From an uncultured Bacteroidales bacterium (GTDB taxonomy: Bacteria > Bacteroidota > Bacteroidia > Bacteroidales > F082), in contig CAMVCZ010000002.1 of the NCBI GenBank assembly GCA_947166105.1, positions 1 to 64,000 on the forward strand: a DNA stretch of 64,000 bases, in the 5' to 3' direction. Positions within the stretch are counted from its first letter, which is position 1. Each line of letters opens with the position of its first letter. The notes under the pieces are model-generated. The model was given only the letters and a program-made list of their open reading frames with translations. It was not told the DNA's origin and searched no databases. Below are positions 18,701-26,600 of the stretch, piece by piece. The translations under genes and the position numbers were made by a program.

Positions 18701-21700
18701 TCGTATTCAGCGGCACCGTAAACTTTGCCGACCAAGCCTGGACCATCATCACCTTCGACAAGCCCTTCATCTACAACGGCCTGCACAACGTGGCCATCAT
18801 TGTTGACGACCATACGGGAAGTTATGTAAGCCGAACGCCTTTCCACGTCTTCGACGCGCCCAACCAAGCCCTTTCTACCTATCACGACAAAGGAGAAAAG
18901 GCCGTGCTCGGGCAAAAGAACCAAATCCGCGTGCTAAAGAGCGCGATGGGCGACTGCATCAACCCCACGATGCTCACCGCGAGCGAACTGAACTATTACG
19001 ACGCCACGCTGACTTGGGAAGAAAACGGCACTTCCACCGAATGGGTGGTCGATTATTGGTATCTGAACAGTAGCAACGAGGAAGTGCATAACCAACTGAC
19101 CGTCGCGGACAGCACGCACTGCCACATCGAAAACCTCAGCGACAACACCGAATACCACGCAAAGGTGCGCCCCGCCTGCGACGAAAACAAGTGGAGCAAC
19201 ACCGCCGCCTTCACCACCTTGGAGGCCTGCTCGGTGCCCGTCATCACCCTCGGCACGGTGACCGCCACCACCGCAGAACTCACTTGGACCGGTCTTAGCG
19301 AAGGCTACACCGTAATGTACAGGGAATCAATCGTAAGAGTCGCCGGAGAGTGGCAAACCCTCAGTGTGGACGAAGCCGCCGTCACCCTCACCAATCTCGT
19401 CCCCGAAGCCGACTATGAGGTGAAAGTTATCCCGTCCTGCGACGAAACCAAGGAAAGCGCCATACTGACTTTCACCACCGCCAATCCTTGCGAAGTGCCC
19501 ACCAACCTTGCCGTTGACAACGTCACACCCACCACTGCCGAAATCAGTTGGGACGGCGTCAGCCTTTCGGGGTATGAGGTGGAATATTACACGGCTACCC
19601 TCATCGATATGTTGTTAAGCGAGGGCTTCGAAAGCGGCGCGTTGCCCCAAGGCTGGACCATAGAAGGCGACAACCAAGACCCAACCAAGACTTGGCGCGT
19701 GGGCGCGGGCGACAGCCAAACGTCAACCGGCACCCACAGCGGCGACTACAACGCCCTGATTACGCATAACAACAGGGATGAAGTGACCTACCTCATCATG
19801 CCCGCCTTCGACTTGGGCGACTATGACAACGCGCAACTCTCCTTCTGGTATGTCAACAGGAATTGGGCTAGCGACATCGACGAAATCGGCGTTTTCTACC
19901 GCATCGGAACGGAAGGCGAATGGAACGAACTGTGGAGCACCGCCGATGCGCACGCAACATGGACCAACCAAACCCTTGCCCTGACCGGCTTGGCCGACAA
20001 CTACCAAATCGGCTTCAGGATGATAGACCATTGGGGCCGTGGCATTGGACTCGACGACATTGTTGTCTTCCATGAACTTGCCCCTGCGGGCGAGCCAATG
20101 ACCCTCACTGTGGAGGAAGGCACCACGGCCACCCTGACGGGCTTAGCCGACAACACCACCTACGAAGCGCGGGTGAAGGCCAACTGCTACGAGGCGGAAT
20201 ACAGCCAGCCTGTGGGCTTCACCACGCCTGCCTGCCCCGCGCCCGTGGCAACCCTCGGCACGGTGACCGCCACCACCGCAGAACTCAGTTGGACCGCCAG
20301 CCTTTGCGAAGGCTACACGGTGAAGTACCGAGAAAAATACACTCCAATAATTGGCGACACACTCGTGGAAGAGCATTTTGACGGCGACGGCTGGCCCGAA
20401 GGCTGGAATCTTTCTGCAGGGACAAGCATCTCGCAGACCAACCATGCGGGCATGGCACCAAATGAGGTGAGAATGAAATCTAGAAGTACTTTTATTCAAA
20501 CTCCAGCCATCGACTTGTCAGACATCAGCCAAGTCCATGTTTCCTTCCGTCTTAACATTGAAGTGATAGAAAATTCTTTTCCTGGTATGCCTGGATTTAC
20601 AACGGGGATAGCCACTTCTTCCGATGGTGGCGCAACATGGCATAACGGTTGGGAGTGGACCGCTAACAGGGCAGGAAATACGATCATCAGTGAAACAATT
20701 GCCACCCCCGACATGGGGCGGAGCAATGTCTTGTTCCGTATCAATTGGAAAGATCTCTCTTTGACTTATCAAGCGTTCCTTGACGATGTTATCATGGTTG
20801 GGATGCTTTCCGGCGAATGGCAAGACCTGCATGTGACCGACACTGCCGTCACCCTCACCAATCTCAGCCCGAATACCACGTATGATGTGAAGGTGGTGCC
20901 CGATTGCGACGAGAACAAGGGAAGCGAACTGCTCACCTTCAGCACGGTCAATCCCTGCGCCACGCCCACCAACCTTGCTGTCGGCAACATCACGGCCACC
21001 ACTGCCGATGTCAGTTGGGACGGCCTTAGCCTGACGGGATATGAGGTGGAATGTTACACAGTGCCGCTCAGCGAAGGCTTCGAAGGTGGCACGCTGCCAG
21101 AAGGCTGGACCATTGAGGGCGACAACCAAGACCCAGCCACGACATGGAGGGTGGGAAATGGAGTGTCAGGCCTCGGCCCCCACAGCGGCGACTACAACGC
21201 CCTGATTACGCACAACCAAAATGGCAACGAAACCTTCTTGGTCACGCCGTCCCTCAACCTCGGTGCCTACGAGTCCGTGGAACTCTCGTTCTGGTATGTT
21301 AACCGAAGTCAAACGTATTCCATAAATGTGTTTGACTTTTTAAGCGTTTATTACCGCATCGGCGAGGAAGGCGAATGGAACGAACTGTGGGGCACCAGGT
21401 TTAATAGGCACCCAAATTGGACCCACCAAACCCTTACGCTGACAGATTTGGCCGACAACTATCAGATTGGTTTCATGATGAAGGACAATAATGGCAGGGG
21501 TGTCGGCTTGGACGACATTTTAATAAGCACCATCCCATCGGGCAATATGATGACCCTCACGGTGGAGGAAGGCACCTCGGCCACCCTTACGGGCTTGGCG
21601 GCCAACACCTCCTACGAAGTGCGGGTAAAGTCCAACTGCGACGCGGCGGAATACTGCTCGCCGGTGGTGTTCACCACTGCGGAAATGGAAACCTTCACCA

Positions 21701-22920
21701 AGGAAATCGTTGGCTACGGCGAAAGCAACGGCGGCTACTACTTGATTGCCTCGCCCGTTGTGGAACCCATCATGCCTTCCGAAGAGAACGGCTTCCTCAC
21801 CAACGCCTTCGACCTCTACCGCTTCAACCAAAACGGCGTGAATGCTTTGGAATGGGAGAACTGGAAGGCAGAAGAGAACTACCACTACCCGATAGAGAAC
21901 GGCAGGGGCTACCTCTATGCCAGCCACGACAGTACCACGCTCACCTTTAGCGGCACGCCCTACAGTGGCAACGGCCAAGTCACCCTTACCAAGACCGATG
22001 GCGTAACATTTGAAGGCTGGAACCTTGTGGGCAATCCCTTCCCGACAATGGCTTTCATTGACGACGGTCGCCCGTTCTACACTGTGAACGGCGATGGCAG
22101 CCAAATTATTGGCGTCGTCGGTCACTCGATAGAAGTCATGGAAGCCATCTTCGTCGTTGCCGAAGAGGACGGCGAAACCATGACCTTCACCACCGAAATG
22201 CCAGCGTTGGATGCCTCGCTTTCGCTGAATGTGATGGCCGCTGAGCCTTCTGACACGCCGACACATCGTGCTCCTACCGTCATCGACCGCGCCATCATCC
22301 GTTTCGGCGAAGGCCGCCAGTTGCCCAAGTTCCAACTCAACGGAAACAGCACCAAGGTCTACATCCCGCAAGGCGGCATGGACTATGCAGTGGTGTGCAG
22401 CGAAGGCAAGGGCGAACTGCCCCTCAATTTCAAGGCCGCCAAAAACGGCACTTACACGCTCTCGGTGAACATGGAAAACATGGATTTCGACTATCTGCAT
22501 TTGATTGACAACCTCACAGGCGCGGATGTGGATTTGTTGGTCGTTGATCCTTCGGTTCCTGAGCCTGTCGAAGGACCGAACGCAACGGGGACTGGCCCTT
22601 CGACAAGCTCAGGGACCAGTTACACTTTCACCGCCAAAACCACCGACTACGAGAGTCGCTTCAAGTTGGTGTTCTCCGCAGACGAGGACGTCTGCGAACC
22701 CAATGAGGCGTTTGCCTACATCAACAATGGGAATATTGTCATTACAACGGACATGGGTGATGCCACATTGCAAATCGTTGACGTGATGGGGCGCGTGGTT
22801 GCCTCATATAGCGGACACACGCGGTGTGTCTCTACGTCGGGAATGACGGCAGGTGTGTATGTCCTCCGCCTGATTGACGGGGAGAATGTCAGGACGCAGA
22901 AAATTGTGGTGGATTTCTAA
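15772..22920 (+). CDS. giant T9SS adhesin with FN3 and nested jelly-roll (cleaved-adhesin-like) domains
   Basis: A 2382-residue secreted protein. The start MNYNNLKNKTKRAAALLLML gives a proper signal peptide; upstream ATGs lie in the toxin relic. GLUG-like repeats (about 60-240: NVGGIVGAIEGG, YVGGIAGYI) come first; then a choice-of-anchor-J/cleaved-adhesin domain (about 376, YFEDFESPAG); at least seven FN3 domains (near 541, 807, 1061, 1152, 1239, 1486, 1728); and a module of about 170 residues present twice (YYKYGLTQQIYTADEIG near 630 and YKYSYTQQIYTTDELG near 900). Three FN3 domains each contain an inserted jelly-roll domain (for example SEGFESGALPQGWTIEG). The C-terminal 65 residues (LQIVDVMGRVVASYSG to RTQKIVVDF) are a T9SS type A sorting signal. 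Probably a surface adhesin; the ligand is unknown. A REP sequence lies in frame near residue 2265. Confidence 0.9.
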   Translation: MNYNNLKNKTKRAAALLLMLALLVSAKAWAQSFGGGSGTQTDPYIILSIDHMNQLAEYTGSTQGLHFRLDADLDYKDENGVNGLGLGFKTIAHFSGTFDGNGHYISNAWVSGSGRDNHGLFGTLDLYGTIKNLNLVNLEIIGLVNVGGIVGAIEGGYVINCKLYNCFIMSTNYVGGIAGYINPQLIFSVKDCVVDEYSTVSGIGITNNSSIGGIVGYMIIDHYAIENNYFLGELKLDDVNHFPQGIIVGNIPGYDRNINYYNPELNSELPSSAVEGATPVYGIYDWQKVTEVVSGEVLSIPVTPNSTNSDTIGYAMPDTTIVLRQNPAEGYACSDFTAQGATLTHVSNDIYSFVMPNNSVTISATLCEPIAITNSPYFEDFESPAGTLWTRAGPIADCWKGYARYSGHKAPHNSIGNYYAPNYVHSGVQSLSFYNMGENYALFPEFSNPIYDLQVSFWMKTDGDSSTGSGQLQLGYITVEDDGTCNTFTEIATYSNNTDSMVQCSTTLENVSAEAHRLAFKWSATNYICFIDDVTVSLNLTLKPTDLTCTEVTNTSATLTWTSNAESWQIMLNDDETNLIMADTNPFTLTGLVPETFYTAKVRSYWDSDNQSEWSDPVSFTNNGICPEGMVCIGIGTQTNYNLPTSNYYKYGLTQQIYTADEIGQAGCITSIEFFKASAYTMTRNLDIYLVCTDKDEFENTSDWIPVTANDLVFSGAVTFADQDWTTITLDEPFNYYGTSNVAVVVDDNTGGFSYSLPFHVFSTEKEQTILYCDSNNNYDPTASPGNAISTTNEKNRIRLGMEELPGCERPTLLAVDTLGATSATLSWTENGEATAWQIMLNDDHTNLIEADSNPFTLDSLIPETIYTAKVRAHCPDGNGISLWSSPISFNPTRAFTIGAGTATNNDLPTNNFYKYSYTQQIYTTDELGEAGLIERIDFFKNSTAACNRNLDIYLVSTDKNSFDGGNDWIVTTEEDLVFSGTVNFADQAWTIITFDKPFIYNGLHNVAIIVDDHTGSYVSRTPFHVFDAPNQALSTYHDKGEKAVLGQKNQIRVLKSAMGDCINPTMLTASELNYYDATLTWEENGTSTEWVVDYWYLNSSNEEVHNQLTVADSTHCHIENLSDNTEYHAKVRPACDENKWSNTAAFTTLEACSVPVITLGTVTATTAELTWTGLSEGYTVMYRESIVRVAGEWQTLSVDEAAVTLTNLVPEADYEVKVIPSCDETKESAILTFTTANPCEVPTNLAVDNVTPTTAEISWDGVSLSGYEVEYYTATLIDMLLSEGFESGALPQGWTIEGDNQDPTKTWRVGAGDSQTSTGTHSGDYNALITHNNRDEVTYLIMPAFDLGDYDNAQLSFWYVNRNWASDIDEIGVFYRIGTEGEWNELWSTADAHATWTNQTLALTGLADNYQIGFRMIDHWGRGIGLDDIVVFHELAPAGEPMTLTVEEGTTATLTGLADNTTYEARVKANCYEAEYSQPVGFTTPACPAPVATLGTVTATTAELSWTASLCEGYTVKYREKYTPIIGDTLVEEHFDGDGWPEGWNLSAGTSISQTNHAGMAPNEVRMKSRSTFIQTPAIDLSDISQVHVSFRLNIEVIENSFPGMPGFTTGIATSSDGGATWHNGWEWTANRAGNTIISETIATPDMGRSNVLFRINWKDLSLTYQAFLDDVIMVGMLSGEWQDLHVTDTAVTLTNLSPNTTYDVKVVPDCDENKGSELLTFSTVNPCATPTNLAVGNITATTADVSWDGLSLTGYEVECYTVPLSEGFEGGTLPEGWTIEGDNQDPATTWRVGNGVSGLGPHSGDYNALITHNQNGNETFLVTPSLNLGAYESVELSFWYVNRSQTYSINVFDFLSVYYRIGEEGEWNELWGTRFNRHPNWTHQTLTLTDLADNYQIGFMMKDNNGRGVGLDDILISTIPSGNMMTLTVEEGTSATLTGLAANTSYEVRVKSNCDAAEYCSPVVFTTAEMETFTKEIVGYGESNGGYYLIASPVVEPIMPSEENGFLTNAFDLYRFNQNGVNALEWENWKAEENYHYPIENGRGYLYASHDSTTLTFSGTPYSGNGQVTLTKTDGVTFEGWNLVGNPFPTMAFIDDGRPFYTVNGDGSQIIGVVGHSIEVMEAIFVVAEEDGETMTFTTEMPALDASLSLNVMAAEPSDTPTHRAPTVIDRAIIRFGEGRQLPKFQLNGNSTKVYIPQGGMDYAVVCSEGKGELPLNFKAAKNGTYTLSVNMENMDFDYLHLIDNLTGADVDLLVVDPSVPEPVEGPNATGTGPSTSSGTSYTFTAKTTDYESRFKLVFSADEDVCEPNEAFAYINNGNIVITTDMGDATLQIVDVMGRVVASYSGHTRCVSTSGMTAGVYVLRLIDGENVRTQKIVVDF
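22554..22617. repeat. in-frame inverted REP pair inside the adhesin gene
   Basis: GGTTCCTGAGCCTGTCGAAG (22554 on) and, inverted, GGTCCCTGAGCTTGTCGAAG (complement ending 22617) flank a 16-bp spacer. The same motif, also paired, occurs between two genes at 42872-42933. Translated, it gives PEPVEGP ... GPSTSSGT, a residue pattern characteristic of this REP rather than of the protein. It sits just before the T9SS sorting domain, where extra linker residues are tolerated. Confidence 0.85.
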
Positions 22921-23054
22921 CAACGGGGTATGCCCCGTTGTCGCTACCGCGATACCTCGCTACCGCGATACGAAGTTTAGGCATCCGCCAGTAGTAAATC
23001 GCTCCTTTTGGGTTGCATTTCGCAAAGCCCCGAAGGGGCGATACTACATTTCCA
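22921..23054. repeat. hairpin and GCCCCGAAGGGGC REP relic between adhesin and NUDIX genes
   Basis: CAACGGGG-TATG-CCCCGTTG (22921-22940) is a perfect 8-bp hairpin starting right after the adhesin stop codon; it has no T-tract, so termination would be weak. A direct repeat CGCTACCGCGATAC follows, then GCCCCGAAGGGGC at 23027-23039, the same core as the array at 60711-60931. No gene is seen in this gap. Confidence 0.7.
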
Positions 23055-23106
23055 AAAATATTACGCAAAATCCGTTACGCAAAATCCGTAATATTTGGAA
23101 AATGTG

Positions 23107-23114
23107 TATTTTTG
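23107..23114 (+). promoter_or_regulatory. TATTTTTG -7 element abutting the NUDIX start codon
   Basis: The box ends four nucleotides before the ATG at 23119. In Bacteroidetes transcription starts a few bases after the box, so the mRNA may begin at or next to the start codon. Confidence 0.55.
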
Positions 23115-23118
23115 TGGT

Positions 23119-23586
23119 ATGAAACAAACCACCCAATGTTACTTGGAGCGCGGCAGCCAATACCTCATGCTGCACCGCACCAAGAAGGAGAACGACGAGA
23201 ACCACGACAAATGGATTGGCGTGGGCGGCAAGTTCGAGGAAGGCGAAAGCCCCGAGGACTGCATGAGGCGCGAAGTCTTTGAAGAAACGGGCTTTACCGT
23301 CACCGCGTGGCGGTATTGTGGCATCGTCACCTTCGTCCACAACATCTGGCCCGCCGAGCAGATGCACATCTTCGTCTGCACCGAATGGGAAGGCGAGCAA
23401 ACCGACTGCAACGAAGGCGACCTCGAATGGATTGAGAAACAGCGGCTTCTTGAACTTCCATCTTGGGAAGGCGACAGGATTTTCCTGAGACTGATTGACG
23501 AGAAGCGGCCGTTTTTCTCGTTGAAATTGTGTTATGAGGATGAAAGCCTGAAAGAAGTCGTTTTGGATGGAAAAACTATGAAATGA
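23119..23586 (+). CDS. NUDIX hydrolase (MutT/8-oxo-dGTP diphosphatase-like)
   Basis: A 155-residue cytosolic protein with a full Nudix box spanning GVGGKFEEGESPEDCMRREV and FEETGF (G-x5-E-x7-R-E-V-x-E-E-x-G-F), which binds Mg and hydrolyses nucleoside diphosphate-linked substrates. WAEQ-like substrate contacts and HIFVCTEWEGEQ resemble MutT/NUDT1-like members that clean 8-oxo-purine nucleotides, but the substrate cannot be fixed by sequence. The ATG at 23119 (MKQTTQCYLERG) is preferred to 23095 because the -7 box lies between them. It is unrelated in function to the adhesins on both sides. Confidence 0.85.
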   Translation: MKQTTQCYLERGSQYLMLHRTKKENDENHDKWIGVGGKFEEGESPEDCMRREVFEETGFTVTAWRYCGIVTFVHNIWPAEQMHIFVCTEWEGEQTDCNEGDLEWIEKQRLLELPSWEGDRIFLRLIDEKRPFFSLKLCYEDESLKEVVLDGKTMK

Positions 23587-23619
23587 TGCTCGGTTGGCAT
23601 GTTTTTTGCTAAAATTATG

Positions 23620-23627
23620 TATCTTTG
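23620..23627 (+). promoter_or_regulatory. TATCTTTG -7 element of the 1570-residue T9SS protein
   Basis: TATCTTTG lies 18 nt upstream of the ATG at 23646. No convincing -33 box at the usual spacing. Confidence 0.5.
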
Positions 23628-23645
23628 ACGAAAAATTCATTTGTT

Positions 23646-26600
23646 ATGAAAACGAATATTAGAATTGTTATACTGATAATGAGTGTCTTATCCTCATTTT
23701 CTTTGAAGGCTCAGGATAATTTGATTCCTGGTAATATTTCAAGTTTCAATATAGGAACCGTGGGCAACGGATATGCCAACAATAATCTTTCAAATGTAGG
23801 TGTATCTACGGATTATACATACACAACATACGAAAATGGTTTGATTGCTGATAATGCTACACAGTATTATGCAATAGGAACTGATGCTAGATATTATTCC
23901 AATGGACATAATTGGCTGGGCGATTATGGTATGTTCAGTTTTGGTGATCACACATCAGGCACTGGTAATTATATGATTGTTAATGGGTCTACTAATTCTA
24001 ATAAAAAAGTTTGGGAATACACTGTGCCAGTTACACCAGGGACCACATACCATTTTCAGGCATACGTGACTTGCCTTTTTATGACCCCAGGAGGAATGCC
24101 ACCAATGCCTAACTTCTTGCCAAAACTACGATTAAGAATTAATGATCAAGATGTTGGGCAGGAGTTTACAGTTCCGTGGGAGAACGGTGGTCAGTGGACA
24201 TTTTGGACGGAAAGTTGGACAGCAGGCAACAACATCGCAAGCGCAAAAATCACTATCATTGATAATTGTACGAACAATAATGGCAATGACTTTGGTTTAG
24301 ACGATATTTCTTTTGTTGCTGAAACTCCATTTAGTATAACTGCTGTTGACGATAATGTTTTACTTTGTGGCTTGTATAGTTTGGTTCAAATTGATGTTTT
24401 GGCCAATGATATTATAACGCCAAGTGGCCAGCAGCAAGGAGCGACAGTTCAAGTGATTCAAGCCGCTGAGCATGGCAGTGCAATAGTGCTACCTAACTCC
24501 ACCATAATCCGTTACCAATTTACTCAAGGGGGTTATTATGGGGGGGTAGACCAATTCAAATATAGGGTAACGATTCCCCATGGTGAGTTTTCTGAGGCAT
24601 GGGTGTATGTTTCGACAGGTTTACCTCCTAATGTGGACCTGATTGAATCTCCTGGACCAATTTGTGCTGGCGGCCCTTTAGGGATTAATACGCCTTCTTT
24701 TGAGCCTGCCCAAGGAACAGGGCAATGGGAATACAGCCCAACACAAAATGGTACGTATTCGCCCATTCCTGACCCCAACAACATCCCGATTTCGATGAAT
24801 GGCAACTATGTTCGTTTTTCGGCCACCAACGACTGCGGCACGGGTAGCAGCAATTCAGTGCAAATCTCGGTGACGAATGGCCCGACTTTCACAGGGCAAA
24901 CACCTCAAGTCCAGCCATTTTGCGCAGGCACCAATTTGACTTTGACCCCTCCCGCTTTCAATGCCAATGGCGCTCCGATTGTTGATCAAGGATGGGTGAT
25001 TTGCCAAACGGAAAACGGTGAGTATCAGCCTTTCAGCCTGAACAACATACTTGCTACCTACAACGGTTGGTACATCTGCTACATGGTGGAAAGCAGTTGC
25101 GGCAGCATCTACAGCACTCCCAAACGGCAGTTGGTGGTGAACGTTGCGCCCGATGTCACGGGGACGCTGGCAGCACCCGAGGCCATTTGTGCCGGCGAAG
25201 ACTTGACCCTGACCATTCCGACTTATTCAGGCAATGGCACAGGTTCATGGGAAATTTGCCAAACGCAAAACGGAACCTACCAATCCTTTAATCCTCAGAA
25301 TGCTCCATCGACTTACAACAATTGGTATATCCATTACAAGGTGAGCAACGATTGCGGCAGCGATGTGAGCAATGCAGAGCAAATCCATGTGAACGACGCG
25401 CCCACAATTGCCACACCTGCTACGCCACAAGCCATTTGCGCTGGCTATAGTTTCAACTTGACCACGCCCACTATCCAAAACAATGGCTCTAATGTCACGA
25501 GTCAAGGGTGGCAAATCTACCTCAACGGTTCATGGCAGACTTTGACAAACAGCAACATCCCCTATAGTTATAATGGTTGCAATATCCGTTATTTCGCTGA
25601 GAATGATTGCGGTACGACCAATAGTGCCAGCGTTCAAGTCACGGTGAACGATGAGCCTGTTGTCGGGGCCATCACCGCGCCTTCAGGCATTTGCGCAGGC
25701 GAGTCCTTCTCCTTGACTGCCCCGACCGTGGATTGGCGGCACACCAACCAAGGCACGGGCAGTTGGGAAATTGCGCCGACCTCATCAGGAGAGTTTACCG
25801 CATTGAACAACAATAACATACCTTTCATTTACAACGGCTATTACATCCGCTACAAAGCCGTCAACGGGTGCGGAACTGCTTATTCGTCCAATGTCGTGCA
25901 GGTGACGGTGTATTCCAACGCCCCGACCTACGACACCATTACTGCCTGCGATGTGTATCAATGGAACGGCCAGAATTGCAACCATACGGGTGACTATCAG
26001 GCCAATGTGCAATCGCCCGAAGGATGCCAGATTGTGGCGCACTTGCATTTCATTATGAGCGATGCCTACACGGAAACGCAAACCGTTTCGGAATGTGGTG
26101 CCTATTATTGGCCAAAGAATGGTGTAACATACAATGCTTCAGGAAATTATGAATATACCGTGGAAAGCGGGAATCCATTGGTCTGCGACAGCATTTTCAC
26201 GCTGAACCTGACCATCAACAATGCGCCTGAAATCTTGGGAAGCCTCGCTGCACCCAATGCGGTTTGTGCGGGCAGTGCGTTGCAGGTGACCGCCCCTCAA
26301 TATGCAATGAATCATGCCAACGGAGGCGATGCCCACTGGGAGTATGCCTCTTCTCCCAACGGGCCTTTCACCGCTTTCGACCCCACGACGAACAACCTTG
26401 GCTATGGCAACTATTACCTGCGTTTCGCGGTTGTCAACGATTGCGATGAGGCCTACAGCAACGTGGTTCCCTTCAGGGTGAACGACAAGCCGGAAGTGCA
26501 GGGACATCTCGGCGCGTTCCAAGTTTGCGAAGGCAGTCCGCTCGACCTGCCGAATGTGAACGTGATTTGGAAAAACGAGAGCGGCGACATGCGCATACGC

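Noticed and set aside
22921-22940. Terminator after the adhesin gene
   Set aside because: A perfect hairpin but no T-tract; listed as a repeat/hairpin only.
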